Shown here: positions 16,653 through 25,113 of the stretch, piece after piece | Numbering within the stretch: position 1 is the first letter of the stretch | Layout: every line of letters begins with the position of its first letter | From: Amycolatopsis sp. WQ 127309 | Lineage (GTDB): Bacteria; Actinomycetota; Actinomycetes; Mycobacteriales; Pseudonocardiaceae | Direction: 5' to 3' | Length of the DNA: 64,000 bases | Assembly (NCBI RefSeq): GCF_023023025.1 | Contig: NZ_CP095481.1 | Span: 11,049,001 to 11,113,000 of the forward strand | Made by a program: the position numbers and the translations under genes | Notes under the pieces: model-generated | Seen by the model: the letters and a program-made list of their open reading frames with translations, nothing else | What the model was told of the DNA's origin: nothing | The model's database searches: none

Positions 16653-17659
16653 TTGTTCACTCCTCCGTGAGTCAGCACTTCATCGGCGATCCGCTGCCGC
16701 CAGGTCTCGAACGCCGGGAGCTCGCCGTCGACGACAGTCGCCGGCCACACCTCCCGGGTGATCGCCGCGGCGCGCTCGGCGGGCAGGCCGCAGATCGCCC
16801 GGGTGGCGACCTCGGTCTCCGGCAGCAGCAGGCCCGCGGTCACCCGCGCGTCGGCCGCGAACGCACTCCCCTGGGCGAGCTGCCCGCGGTGCTTACCCGC
16901 GCGGCGGGCCAGCTCGGTCAGCTCGTCTTCCTTGACGCCGCAGGCGTAGGTCGACGCGAGGCCGACCCCGGCGTAGAGGTCACCGTGGCGAGCCGGGTCG
17001 AACCCGGCGATGGTCTTCGTCACCAGGTCGACGTCCGTGCCGCAGATGAACCACAGGGCCCGGCCGATGCCCTGGTCGATGGCCCGCAGCGCGTAACCGC
17101 TGTACTCCTTGGCCGGCCAGGGAAAGCCCGGCTCCTGGTACTGCTGCCGGACGTACTTCTCGGTCTTGAAGTACGCCTGGTGGAAGCCGTAGCCGTCGAG
17201 CACCAGCCACCGCAGCAGCGGGTCGAACCGGTCGGCCTTCGGCCAGGCGAAGCGCGGCAGCCGCGCCATCGCCCAGCCGGCGCCGACCAGGATGATGTAG
17301 TGCTGCCGCGCGCCACCCGGACCGGCGATGAAGTCGTCGACGTGCCGCCGGCTGCCGAAAGGCAGCCCGTCGAGCATCGCGTAACCCATTCCCGCGCCCT
17401 CGTAGGCGAATCCGCGGAACTGCACCGGAATGCGTTCCAGCCATTCCTCGCACTGCGCGGGATTGCGGGACTCGACGGCGTGCGCGTAACCGAGCAGGAA
17501 TTTCTTCCCCACCGTTTCCAGCAGCTCCTGAGCCTGCGGGCTCTTCTTGTGGAAACCACGCTTGTCCAGCGACGTCTCCGAGTCGTCCGGTGTCAGGATC
17601 CGGCGCCTCAATGCGCGCCAACCGTCGCCCAACGCATTCCCCTTTCGGGCTACGAACAT
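16649..17659 (-). CDS. DUF1702 enediyne protein (UnbL, E2/E3 type)
   Basis: 336 residues, DUF1702 family. Shared family landmarks include RGFAYEGAGMGYAMLDGL, the hydrophobic IILVGAGWAMARLPRF, LVLDGYGFHQAYF and RAIDQGIGRALWFICG. The function is unknown but it is a fixed companion of enediyne PKSs. The start is uncertain: ATG at 17659 has no clear ribosome site, whereas a TTG at about 17635 follows AAAGGGG at normal spacing. The stop overlaps the UnbV start. The gene upstream (17742-18737) is a paralogue, a pairing also seen as E2/E3 in nine-membered clusters. Confidence 0.88.
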   Translation of the reverse strand: MFVARKGNALGDGWRALRRRILTPDDSETSLDKRGFHKKSPQAQELLETVGKKFLLGYAHAVESRNPAQCEEWLERIPVQFRGFAYEGAGMGYAMLDGLPFGSRRHVDDFIAGPGGARQHYIILVGAGWAMARLPRFAWPKADRFDPLLRWLVLDGYGFHQAYFKTEKYVRQQYQEPGFPWPAKEYSGYALRAIDQGIGRALWFICGTDVDLVTKTIAGFDPARHGDLYAGVGLASTYACGVKEDELTELARRAGKHRGQLAQGSAFAADARVTAGLLLPETEVATRAICGLPAERAAAITREVWPATVVDGELPAFETWRQRIADEVLTHGGVNK

Positions 17660-17741
17660 CTTCCGATACTCGATTCAACTGTCACAGATTCCACTCCGGA
17701 CGGTCTACTCCACCGTTGCCGCCGGATTGCCCGGCCCGGAT

Positions 17742-18737
17742 TCAGCTCGCCGCGCGTTGTGCGTGCGGCCGGAATTCCGCCCGGATCGCGGCCCGCCACA
17801 GCTCGTACCGCGGGAGCGGGCCGCCGTCGTCGCCGACCGCCTCCGTCCGGTCGGAGATGGCCTGCAGCTGCCCGACCGCGAGGTCGGTGAGCACGCCGGC
17901 GGCGAGGTGGGTGTGCGCGGGCACGTACCCGGCGTACGTGCGGGCCTTCACCGCGAACACGACGCCGAGCGCGAGCTGGTCGTAGTGCTCCCCCGCGGCG
18001 TGGCGCAGCCGGGCCAGGCCGGACTGGTCACTGCCGCCGGCGAACGTCGCGGCCAGCCCGACCCCGCTCCACAGGTCCGCCCGGCGGGCCTCGGGGAACC
18101 GCCCGACCGCTTCGGCCACGGCGTCGGAGTTCCCGCCGTTGATGAACCACAGCGCGCGGCCGACCCCCTGGTCGAACGCCCGGCCGAAGTACTCCGGGCG
18201 GCCCGCCCACGGGTAGGGCACCGGGTCCGCCTGCTCGCCCACCCACTTGTCCGTGTCGAAGTAGGCGCGGTCGAAGCCGTAGCCGTCGACGGCGAGCCAG
18301 CTCATCACCGGGTGGTAGGTCACCCCGGTCAGCTCGGGCAGGATGTTCTTCCACAGTGGCCGCGGCAGCCGCGCCATCGCGAAGCCGATCCCGATGTAGG
18401 TCAGGAAGATGTGCGGGCGCCCCGGCCCTTCCAGCAGCGCGCGGGTGCGGTCGCGGCCGCCGCCCGGCATCGCGTCGAGGATCGTGTAGCCCATCGTCGC
18501 GCCTTCGTAGGCGAAGCCGCGCTGCTCGGGCTCGACCAGCGCCAGCCGGCGCTCGATCTCCCACAGCGGCGCACCTTCGATGGCCCATTCGAACCCGCAC
18601 ACGACCGCCTGCGGCACCGCCTCCAGCCGGGCCGTCGCGTCGGTGTGGGTGACCGGGAAGCCGCGCTCGGCGAACCCGACCGAAGCCAGTGATGGAGCCA
18701 GGAACCGCTTCCGAAGGACTCCGATTACCGTGGACAT
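17742..18737 (-). CDS. Second DUF1702 enediyne protein (E2/E3 type)
   Basis: 331 residues and clearly homologous to the next gene in the operon: RGFAYEGATMGYTILDAM, IFLTYIGIGFAMARLP, LAVDGYGFDRAYFDTDKW and RAFDQGVGRALWFING align throughout. The conserved aromatic and Gly-rich positions suggest a binding fold rather than a known active site. It is the first core gene after the AraC-type regulator gene (29 bases apart), so the regulator and core genes may be co-transcribed. Function unknown; the paired paralogues may form a heteromer. Confidence 0.88.
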   Translation of the reverse strand: MSTVIGVLRKRFLAPSLASVGFAERGFPVTHTDATARLEAVPQAVVCGFEWAIEGAPLWEIERRLALVEPEQRGFAYEGATMGYTILDAMPGGGRDRTRALLEGPGRPHIFLTYIGIGFAMARLPRPLWKNILPELTGVTYHPVMSWLAVDGYGFDRAYFDTDKWVGEQADPVPYPWAGRPEYFGRAFDQGVGRALWFINGGNSDAVAEAVGRFPEARRADLWSGVGLAATFAGGSDQSGLARLRHAAGEHYDQLALGVVFAVKARTYAGYVPAHTHLAAGVLTDLAVGQLQAISDRTEAVGDDGGPLPRYELWRAAIRAEFRPHAQRAAS

Positions 18738-18766
18738 GACGTGGTCGTCCTCTTCTCTTCGGCGGA

Positions 18767-19672
18767 TCAGGCGACGGCGCGCAGGTGCGGGTGCTGAGCG
18801 GCCCGCATGCGCTGGGTGAACGGCGACTGCTTCGAGGCCAGGGTGATCGCGATCGGCGCGTCGGTCGCGGCCGGCGCGCGCAGGCCCACCCGGCCGGTGG
18901 ACAGGCCCTCCGCCGTCACGGTCACGCTCGAGTAGCCGATCGAGAAGCGCGGCCCGCCCAGGCCCGGCTGGTGCTGCGCGACGGCGATCGCCGTCCACCG
19001 CCCCGCGGGCACGCCGTGGATCGACAGCTCTCCCGAGCTCATGCCGGCCGAGCCGCCGAAGGCGACCGGACCGCACTGGGGCACCGGGTCGGCGAAGAGC
19101 CCGACGAGGGTGTCCGCGGGCGCGGCGTCACCCGGCATGTCCAGCCGCATCGACAGCACACCCGTGCCCGACTGCAGCGAAGCGCAGCTGCGACCGGCCG
19201 CGCGCAACGTGCGCAGCGGCGGAAGCCGTTGCAGCGTCGGCGAAATCGCCACGAGCAGCTCGGCCACCTGCGGTTCGCGGTACTGCGTCGGCGTCAGCCC
19301 GACCGCCCGCGAGAACCGGCTGGTGAACGTGCCGACACTGCTGTAGCCGACACTGCACACGATGTCGGAGACGTTCAGCGACGTCGTCAGCAGCAGCCGC
19401 TTCGCCTCGAACAGGCGCACGGCGGTCAGGAACCGGCCCGGCGTCACGCCGGTGGCGTGGGCGAACATCCGGGAGAAGTGGAACCGGCTGACGAACACCT
19501 CGGAGGCCAGGTCCCCGAGCGTGATGGGCTCGTAGTAGCGCTCCTGGATCATGGAAATCGCCTGCAGCACCGCGGGCCGGACCGACTTCTCCACGCGCTC
19601 GATGGCCGGTGCCCGGGGCTCATCGTCGAATTCGCTCTCGTATCCGACAGCAGCTATAGACCGCAACATCAT
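18767..19672 (-). CDS. AraC-type regulator with N-terminal DNA-binding domain
   Basis: About 301 residues. The AraC/XylS double helix-turn-helix is near the N-terminus (residues about 35-133): ISMIQERYYEPITLGDLA, then SRFHFSRMFAHATGVTPGRFL and VGYSSVGTFTSRFSRAVGLTP. The C-terminal 160 residues form a separate beta-rich sensing domain. This order is reversed from classic AraC. A close relative with the same layout is encoded at 29792-30541. It heads the enediyne core operon, and its upstream region holds copies of the 13-bp element. Two adjacent ATG codons (19672 and 19669) are possible starts. It probably activates the core genes, as AraC-type SgcR2 does in C-1027. Confidence 0.87.
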   Translation of the reverse strand: MMLRSIAAVGYESEFDDEPRAPAIERVEKSVRPAVLQAISMIQERYYEPITLGDLASEVFVSRFHFSRMFAHATGVTPGRFLTAVRLFEAKRLLLTTSLNVSDIVCSVGYSSVGTFTSRFSRAVGLTPTQYREPQVAELLVAISPTLQRLPPLRTLRAAGRSCASLQSGTGVLSMRLDMPGDAAPADTLVGLFADPVPQCGPVAFGGSAGMSSGELSIHGVPAGRWTAIAVAQHQPGLGGPRFSIGYSSVTVTAEGLSTGRVGLRAPAATDAPIAITLASKQSPFTQRMRAAQHPHLRAVA

Positions 19673-19767
19673 GCGTCCAACCTCGAATTCCCCTGATGGC
19701 AGTTCTCCTGGTGCCCAGGGAAGACGCCGCTGCTTGCAGTTCGATTGACGAGCGGTCGAGGCCTACC

Positions 19768-20018
19768 AGGCGAAACGCACTCGGCCGGACGGCGTCCGAG
19801 CGGCCACGGGGAATCCACATCGACCGGACCGTGTGGAACGCACGGCGCGCGGGTGCGGGACGCCCGCACGTGTGGAGTGGGCGGTCCCGGCGCGCCCGTG
19901 CCTGGTCCGTTCCAGCGAACACCCGCGAAGACGGACGACCAGGGTAGGCCGAATGGCGGACCGTGCAAAACGCACACCGCGAACCTGCGTGACGCACGTG
20001 AGCACCCGACAAACGCAC
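19768..20018 (+). promoter_or_regulatory. Regulatory array 1: six copies of a GTGCGAAACGCAC-like element
   Basis: The 486-base divergent region between the AraC and SARP genes has no gene but holds repeated elements, all in the same orientation: AGGCGAAACGCAC (19768-19780), GTGTGGAACGCAC (19831-19843), GTGCGGGACGCCC (19853-19865), GTGCAAAACGCAC (19963-19975), CTGCGTGACGCAC (19985-19997) and CCGACAAACGCAC (20006-20018). The last three start 22 and 21 bases apart, an exact spacing found again at 29622 and 36751. Spacing near two helical turns fits direct-repeat binding by SARP/AfsR-type activators, but the binding protein is inferred. Confidence 0.6.
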
Positions 20019-20158
20019 CTCGACTCTGGTGGGTGCCTCACTGGCCGCCGGTCCGGCTCTCTGTCACATTCAGGGAGAAGCTCGGTGTCGGCCGTCCCGC
20101 GACACGAGCGGCACCACTGGGGAGTGCGGGGGCGCACTGAATACGCTGGAGGCCAGTC

Positions 20159-20959
20159 ATGTACTCCGAATCGCCGCCACCGCCGGACGACACCGGGGTG
20201 ACGTTCACCGTCCTGGGGCCGCTGGAAGTGCTGCGTGGCGGGGTCGACTACGCGCCGACCACGCCCAAGGTGCTGCAGCTGCTCGCCGTGCTCGTGCTGC
20301 GCCCGGGCAAGATGGTACACATCGACACGCTCATCCGGGAGCTCTGGTCGGACAACCCGCCGCGGACGGTGCGCACGACGCTGCACACCTACGTCTACCA
20401 CCTCCGCCGGTGCATCGACCAGAACGGGCTGGCCGCCGACGGCGAGAAGATGCTGGCCACCAAGCAGTCCGGCTACACCTTCTACATCGACCCGACGCGA
20501 GTGGACACCCACCGGTTCATCCGGCTGCAGCAGCTCGGCCACGAACACCAGGACGCCGGACGCCACGCCGCGGCGGCCGACGCCTACCGGGCGGCGCTCG
20601 ACCTCTGGTCCGGGCCGCCGCTGGCGAACGTCCACTGTGGACCGGTGTTGTCGGCCTACCGCACGGAACTGCTGGAGCAGCGGCGCAGTGTGCTGCACCT
20701 GCGGATCGAAGCGGAGATCATCAGCGGCAAGCACCGCGAGCTGATCGGCGAGCTGCGGTCGCTGGCCACCGGCAGCCCGCTGGACGAAGCACTGCACGGG
20801 CAGCTGATGCGCGTGCTCGGCCGCAGCGGGCGCCGGTCCGACGCGATGGCCGTCTACCGCCGGCTGCGGTCGCGGCTGGCCGGCGAACTGGGAGTCGAGC
20901 CGTGTGACGACCTCCAGGTGCTGCACCGCGAGCTGATCTCCGAAGGGGATCACCGCTGA
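20159..20959 (+). CDS. SARP-family pathway activator
   Basis: 266 residues: an OmpR-type winged helix (residues about 14-105; FTVLGPLEVL at the start, then a DNA-recognition helix in TVRTTLHTYVYHLRR) followed by a bacterial transcriptional activator domain (residues about 110-260, TPR-like, ending ELGVEPCDDLQVLHREL). This is a stand-alone SARP without the AfsR ATPase. SARPs turn on antibiotic clusters by binding direct repeats next to the -35 region. ATG is set by GGAGG nine bases upstream. The upstream region carries the triplet of 13-bp elements ending 140 bases before the start, so autoregulation is possible. Confidence 0.92.
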   Translation: MYSESPPPPDDTGVTFTVLGPLEVLRGGVDYAPTTPKVLQLLAVLVLRPGKMVHIDTLIRELWSDNPPRTVRTTLHTYVYHLRRCIDQNGLAADGEKMLATKQSGYTFYIDPTRVDTHRFIRLQQLGHEHQDAGRHAAAADAYRAALDLWSGPPLANVHCGPVLSAYRTELLEQRRSVLHLRIEAEIISGKHRELIGELRSLATGSPLDEALHGQLMRVLGRSGRRSDAMAVYRRLRSRLAGELGVEPCDDLQVLHRELISEGDHR

Positions 20960-21023
20960 CCCACCGCTTTGCCCGGCTCCGGCCGTTTCCGTCGCACGCC
21001 CGAGAACGAAGTGAGGAAGTCCG

Positions 21024-21722
21024 ATGTCTGCTCCGCACACGCGTACCTATGGACAGTTCTGCGGCATCGCCCGCGCACTCGAGCTCATCGGCGAGCGCTG
21101 GTCGCTGCTGATCATCCGTGACCTGGTGCTCGGCGCGAAGCGCTACGACGAGCTGCAGGCCGGTCTGCCGAAGATCCCGCCGTCGATCCTGTCGGCCCGG
21201 CTCAACGACCTGGAGGCCGCCGGCGTGCTCCGCCGCCGCGTCCGCGCCGAGCTCGACGCCGGTCTGGTCTACGAGCTGACCCAGTACGGCAGCGAGCTCG
21301 ACCACATCGTGCTCGACCTCGGGCTCTGGGGCGCCCGCTCGCTGAACGCCCCGAAGGCCGACGAGGTGTTCACCCTGGACGCGGCGATCCTGTCGCTCTA
21401 CACCACGTTCCGCTCCGACGCCGCGGAGAACGTGCAGATCAACTTCGAGATCCGCTACGACGACCGGATGATCGTGCACGCGCTGGTCGAGAACGGCGCG
21501 GTCAAGGTCGGCGAGGGCCGCTTCCCCGGGGCCGAGCTGGTGATCGAGGCGGCGGCCGGCACCGCGCTGCTGGACCTGATGAGCGGCCGGCTGACCGCCG
21601 CCGACGCGACCCGCACCGGCAAGCTCGGCATCGAAGGGGCCGTCGCGGACCTCGAGATGTTCGCGCAGCTGTTCCACATCCCCGCGGCACCGGAGCCGGC
21701 GACCGGCATCGTCGTCCGCTGA
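21024..21722 (+). CDS. HxlR-type regulator fused to an SCP2-like domain (copy 1)
   Basis: 232 residues. Residues 1-100 are an HxlR winged helix (YGQFCGIARALELIGERWSLLIIRDL, then LPKIPPSILSARLNDLEAAGVL). Residues about 115-225 look like a sterol-carrier-protein-2 pocket that could bind a hydrophobic ligand. Cys14 (QFCG) sits where HxlR proteins often have a redox cysteine. The ribosome site GAGGAAG fixes the ATG. A close paralogue is encoded at 36971-37666. The gene follows the SARP by 64 bases in the same direction. Sensing of a cluster intermediate is a reasonable inference. Confidence 0.88.
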   Translation: MSAPHTRTYGQFCGIARALELIGERWSLLIIRDLVLGAKRYDELQAGLPKIPPSILSARLNDLEAAGVLRRRVRAELDAGLVYELTQYGSELDHIVLDLGLWGARSLNAPKADEVFTLDAAILSLYTTFRSDAAENVQINFEIRYDDRMIVHALVENGAVKVGEGRFPGAELVIEAAAGTALLDLMSGRLTAADATRTGKLGIEGAVADLEMFAQLFHIPAAPEPATGIVVR

Positions 21723-21735
21723 CCCGGCGACCGGG

Positions 21736-22974
21736 TCAGGGCCGGGGTTCCGCCCGGCCGGCCCGGTCCGCACGGGCCCGCAGGTACCGGCGTTCCGGTC
21801 CGCTGTCGGTCCGGTCCGCGGCCCGGAGGTAGTGCTCGCGCGCGGCGGCCGGGTCACCGGCGCGTTCGAGCAGGTGGGCCCGCACGGCGTCGGCCCGGGC
21901 ACCGACGCCGGGCGGGCCGTCGAGCTCGTCGAGCACGGCCAGGCCGGCGGCGGGCCCCAGCACCTGGGCGAGGGCGACGGCGAGGTTCACGGTCACCACC
22001 GGGCCCGGCACCAGCTCGCCCAGCACGCCGTAGAGCTCGACGATCTGCGGCCAGTCGGTCGCCTCGGTGCTGGGCGCCTCGTCGTGCAGCGCCGCGATCG
22101 CCGCCTGCACCTGGTACGGCCCGACCGGTCCGCGGCCGAGCGCGGACCGGATCAGCCCGGCGCCCTCGGCGATCATCGCCGCGTCCCACCGGCCGCGGTC
22201 CTGCTCGGGCAGCGGCACGAGCTCGCCGTCCGGGCCGGTGCGCACCGCCCGCCGCGCGTGGGTCAGCAGCATCAGCGCCAGCAGGCCCGTCACCTCGCCC
22301 TCGTCCGGGCGCAGGGCGTGCACGGCGCGGGTCAGCCGGATCGCCTCCGCGGTCAGCTCGACGCGCAGCAGGTCCTCCCCCGACGTCGCCGTGTAACCCT
22401 CGTTGAAGATCAGGTAGAGCACCTGGAGGACGACGCGCAGCCGCTCCGGGAAGTCGTCCGGCGACGGCGCGCCGAACGTCGAGCCCGCGGCGGCGATGGC
22501 CTCCTTCGCGCGGGTGATGCGCCGCGTCATGGTCGCCTCCGGCACCAGGAACGCCTTCGCGATCTGCGCCGTGGTGAGCCCGCCGACCGCCCGCAGCGTG
22601 AGCGCGACCTGCGAAGGCTGCGACACCGCGGCGTGGCAGCACAGGAACAGCAGGGTCAGGGTGTCGTCGGCGTTCGCGGGCCGCTCCTCGCCGGGCCCGG
22701 GTACCGCGGCCGCCGGTTCGCGCGCGGCGGCCGACTCCTCGCGCCGGCGTCGCGCGCTCTCGCTGCGCCACTGGTCGGTGAGCCGCCGGGACGCGACGGT
22801 GACCAGCCAGCCGCGCGGGTTGTCCGGGACGCCTTCGCCCGGCCACTGCTCGCTCGCCGCGAGGAGGGCCTCCTGGACGGCGTCCTCGCACGCGTCGAAC
22901 CGGCCGTACCGGCGCACCAGCGCGCCCAGCACCGAGGGCACCAGCGGGCGCAGGACCTCGGCGACGGCGGTCAC
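21736..22974 (-). CDS. ECF sigma factor, ECF42-type with C-terminal TPR-like extension
   Basis: 412 residues from a GTG that overlaps the stop of the YCII gene. Region 2 (LGALVRRYGRFDACEDAVQEALLAA, then PRGWLVTVASRRLTDQWR) and region 4 (LTTAQIAKAFLVPEATMTRRITRAKEAI) form the sigma core in residues 1-185. The remaining 220 residues are helical repeats. This extension plus an adjacent YCII/DGPF gene is the hallmark of ECF42, a group that lacks a classical anti-sigma factor. It probably has nothing to do with the enediyne pathway; it may be a resident gene pair caught within the locus. Confidence 0.9.
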   Translation of the reverse strand: MTAVAEVLRPLVPSVLGALVRRYGRFDACEDAVQEALLAASEQWPGEGVPDNPRGWLVTVASRRLTDQWRSESARRRREESAAAREPAAAVPGPGEERPANADDTLTLLFLCCHAAVSQPSQVALTLRAVGGLTTAQIAKAFLVPEATMTRRITRAKEAIAAAGSTFGAPSPDDFPERLRVVLQVLYLIFNEGYTATSGEDLLRVELTAEAIRLTRAVHALRPDEGEVTGLLALMLLTHARRAVRTGPDGELVPLPEQDRGRWDAAMIAEGAGLIRSALGRGPVGPYQVQAAIAALHDEAPSTEATDWPQIVELYGVLGELVPGPVVTVNLAVALAQVLGPAAGLAVLDELDGPPGVGARADAVRAHLLERAGDPAAAREHYLRAADRTDSGPERRYLRARADRAGRAEPRP

Positions 22975-23354
22975 GCCATGGGGACTTCGGCTTCGGCGCC
23001 GGCGAAGAAGACGACCTCGCGCACCTCGACGCCGAGGCCGTCGAAGGCGGTGTCCGGGATCATCGCCGCGAGCTCGACCGCGCGTTCCCTGCTCACGCAC
23101 TCCACGAGGTAGTACCCGGCCAGGAACTCCTTCGTCTCCAGGAACGGGCCGTCGGTGACCGCGGGCGGGCCCGAGCGCCCGCGCACGACGGTGGTCTCGC
23201 CGGCCGGGGCGAGCGCCTGCGTGCTGATCATCTCGCCGGATTCCCGGATCGTGCGGATGAACTCCCCGTGCCCGGTCTTGATCGCGTCCATGTCCCGCTC
23301 GGACAGCTTCGCCATCACGTCGGGGTTCAGGTACATCGCCAGCAGGTACTTCAC
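22971..23354 (-). CDS. YCII/DGPF-domain protein, partner of the ECF sigma factor
   Basis: 127 residues with the DGPF motif (VTDGPFLETKEFLAGYYLVE) of the YCII fold, a dimeric alpha/beta-barrel family of mostly unknown function. GTG at 23354 is preferred because GAAGGGAG precedes it at good spacing; another in-frame GTG lies 21 bases upstream. The stop overlaps the sigma-factor start, so they are coupled. Such proteins are fixed neighbours of ECF42 sigma factors, and a regulatory role is suspected. Confidence 0.87.
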   Translation of the reverse strand: MKYLLAMYLNPDVMAKLSERDMDAIKTGHGEFIRTIRESGEMISTQALAPAGETTVVRGRSGPPAVTDGPFLETKEFLAGYYLVECVSRERAVELAAMIPDTAFDGLGVEVREVVFFAGAEAEVPMA

Positions 23355-23519
23355 GTCCCGGCTCCCTTCGGCCACCGCGCCTGGTCCGCGGCCCGACCCT
23401 AGCCGAGGCGCGCGGAGCCCGTGATGCCACGCCGCAAGCGGGAAGTGGAGTCATCGCGGTCGCGCCTGCCAGCCTGAACCGGGGCAGTCGCGGTTTCCCG
23501 GCACCAGGAGGTGGCACCG

Positions 23520-24191
23520 ATGGCCGACGTGTTCACGGAACTGCAGGCCGAGACCGAGGCGCTGGCCGAGCTGGCCGAGCGCCACGGGCGCGGCCCCGGT
23601 CCGGGACCCGACATCACCGGGTACTTCGCCCGGCTGACGTCGACCGCGCGGCTGGTCCGGCTCAGCGTCGAGAACCCGGGCGTGTTCGGCGTGACCCCGC
23701 AGATCTCCTACGACTCGCTCGACGAGGCGATCCTGACGTGGCTGCTCGAGCAGCGGAAGGCCACCGCCCTGCTCGCCGCTGCCCCGAAGGACCAGCAGCT
23801 GCCGTGGAGCGACGGCCCGCTGCGCCCGTCCGTGCTCGCCGCGGCCGTGCTGACCGAGGTGTTCGCCGCCGGCCAGGACATCGCCGACGCGTTCGGCGTC
23901 CGGCCCCGCCGGGACGACTCCATCGGCCACGTCGCCTACTACGGCGTCCGCACCAGGGACCGCGCCTACCTGCGCCGGCAGGCGACGCCGCCCGCCGAGC
24001 AGTTCCGGTTCGAGCTGCGGGCCCCGTCCGGCGCGCGGTGGGACTTCGGGCCGGAGGACGCCACCGACCGCGTCGCCGGGCCGGCCGAGGACTTCTGCCT
24101 CCTGGTGACCGGCCGCCGCTACGCCGAAGACCTCGCGCTGACCTTCACCGGCGGGCGCACGGCCGAGTGGCTGGAACTGCTGGAAGGCTGA
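23520..24191 (+). CDS. DinB-like protein lacking metal ligands
   Basis: 223 residues, ATG preceded by CCAGGAG. It is homologous along most of its length to the 10596-11390 protein: EVFAAGQDIADAFGV aligns with ELFGHGQDIADALGV, and FRFELRAPSGARWDFGPED aligns with FRFEITGPSGALWTFGPED. However, the first metal-binding His (IAHL) is replaced (FARL), and the His of the Glu-x3-His pair is Ala. It should therefore not bind the usual divalent metal and is probably a non-enzymatic paralogue or one with changed chemistry. Its 3' end is 15 bases from the convergent YciO-like gene. Confidence 0.75.
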   Translation: MADVFTELQAETEALAELAERHGRGPGPGPDITGYFARLTSTARLVRLSVENPGVFGVTPQISYDSLDEAILTWLLEQRKATALLAAAPKDQQLPWSDGPLRPSVLAAAVLTEVFAAGQDIADAFGVRPRRDDSIGHVAYYGVRTRDRAYLRRQATPPAEQFRFELRAPSGARWDFGPEDATDRVAGPAEDFCLLVTGRRYAEDLALTFTGGRTAEWLELLEG

Positions 24192-24206
24192 ACCTCACCC
24201 TGAGCG

Positions 24207-24827
24207 TCACTCGAACAGCGCCGGGTCGCCCGCGCCGACGCGCAGGATTTCCGGCTCCCCGGAGGAGAAGTCGACCACCGTGGTCGGCTCGACCCCGCAG
24301 TCGCCGGAGTCGAGCACCGCTTCCAGCTGGTGGTCCAGCTCTTCCTTGATCTCCCAGCCCTGCGTCATCGGCTCGCCCGAGCCGGGCAGCAGCAGCGTGC
24401 TCGAGAGCAGCGGCTCGCCGAGCTCGGCCAGCAGCGCCTGGGTGACGCGGTGGTCCGGGATGCGCACGCCGACCGTCTTCTTCTTCTCGTGCATCAGCCG
24501 CCGCGGCACCTCCTTGGTGGCGGGCAGGATGAACGTGTAGCTGCCCGGGGTGGCCGCCTTGATCGCGCGGAACACCGCGTTGTCCACGTGGACGTACTGG
24601 CCCAGCTGCGCGAAGTCCTGGCACACCAGGGTGAAGTGGTGCCGGTGGTCCAGCTTGCGGATGGTGCGGATGCGGTCGAGCCCGGCGCGGTTGCCCGGCC
24701 GGCACCCGAGCGCGAAGCAGGAGTCGGTCGGGTAGGCGATCAGCCCGTCGTGCCGGAGGATCTCGACGACCTGGCCGAGCGCCCGGCGCTGCGGGTTCTC
24801 CGGGTGCAGGTCGAAATAGCGTGCCAT
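24207..24827 (-). CDS. YciO/Sua5/YrdC-family protein
   Basis: 206 residues covering the YrdC fold: LIAYPTDSCFALGCRP near residue 30, IRTIRKLDHRHHFTLVCQD, then PGSYTFILPATKEVP and VGVRIPDH. YrdC/Sua5 proteins make threonylcarbamoyl-adenylate for tRNA t6A; the short YciO branch has the fold without the extra Sua5 domain and its role is less clear. It is more likely a housekeeping gene than part of the pathway, although carbamoyl-adenylate enzymes also occur in natural product carbamoylation. It is divergent from the DUF899 gene across 286 bases with no evident feature. Confidence 0.85.
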   Translation of the reverse strand: MARYFDLHPENPQRRALGQVVEILRHDGLIAYPTDSCFALGCRPGNRAGLDRIRTIRKLDHRHHFTLVCQDFAQLGQYVHVDNAVFRAIKAATPGSYTFILPATKEVPRRLMHEKKKTVGVRIPDHRVTQALLAELGEPLLSSTLLLPGSGEPMTQGWEIKEELDHQLEAVLDSGDCGVEPTTVVDFSSGEPEILRVGAGDPALFE

Positions 24828-25113
24828 GACCGCAGAGCCTAGGGGCCACCCGGAACCCCGGCACGACGGCCGGGCCCCGGCGAAGTCCCCCGTCACCCGA
24901 CCGGGCCCGGCGAGGACGGCAACGGCCAACTCACCGCCCGCAGCGGCGTGTCGGCCGCTGCGGGCAGCGCGTGACAAGCACTGGAACGACTGCCGGAACC
25001 TGGGGCGAAGGCGGAGCTCGTCTCCCAGCTTGCGGTTCCGGTGGCGAACGCTGGGCCCGCCCGTGCAGCGCGGTCACAATCCGAAGAGGGACCGCAGCCA
25101 GGGAGGACGAGTC

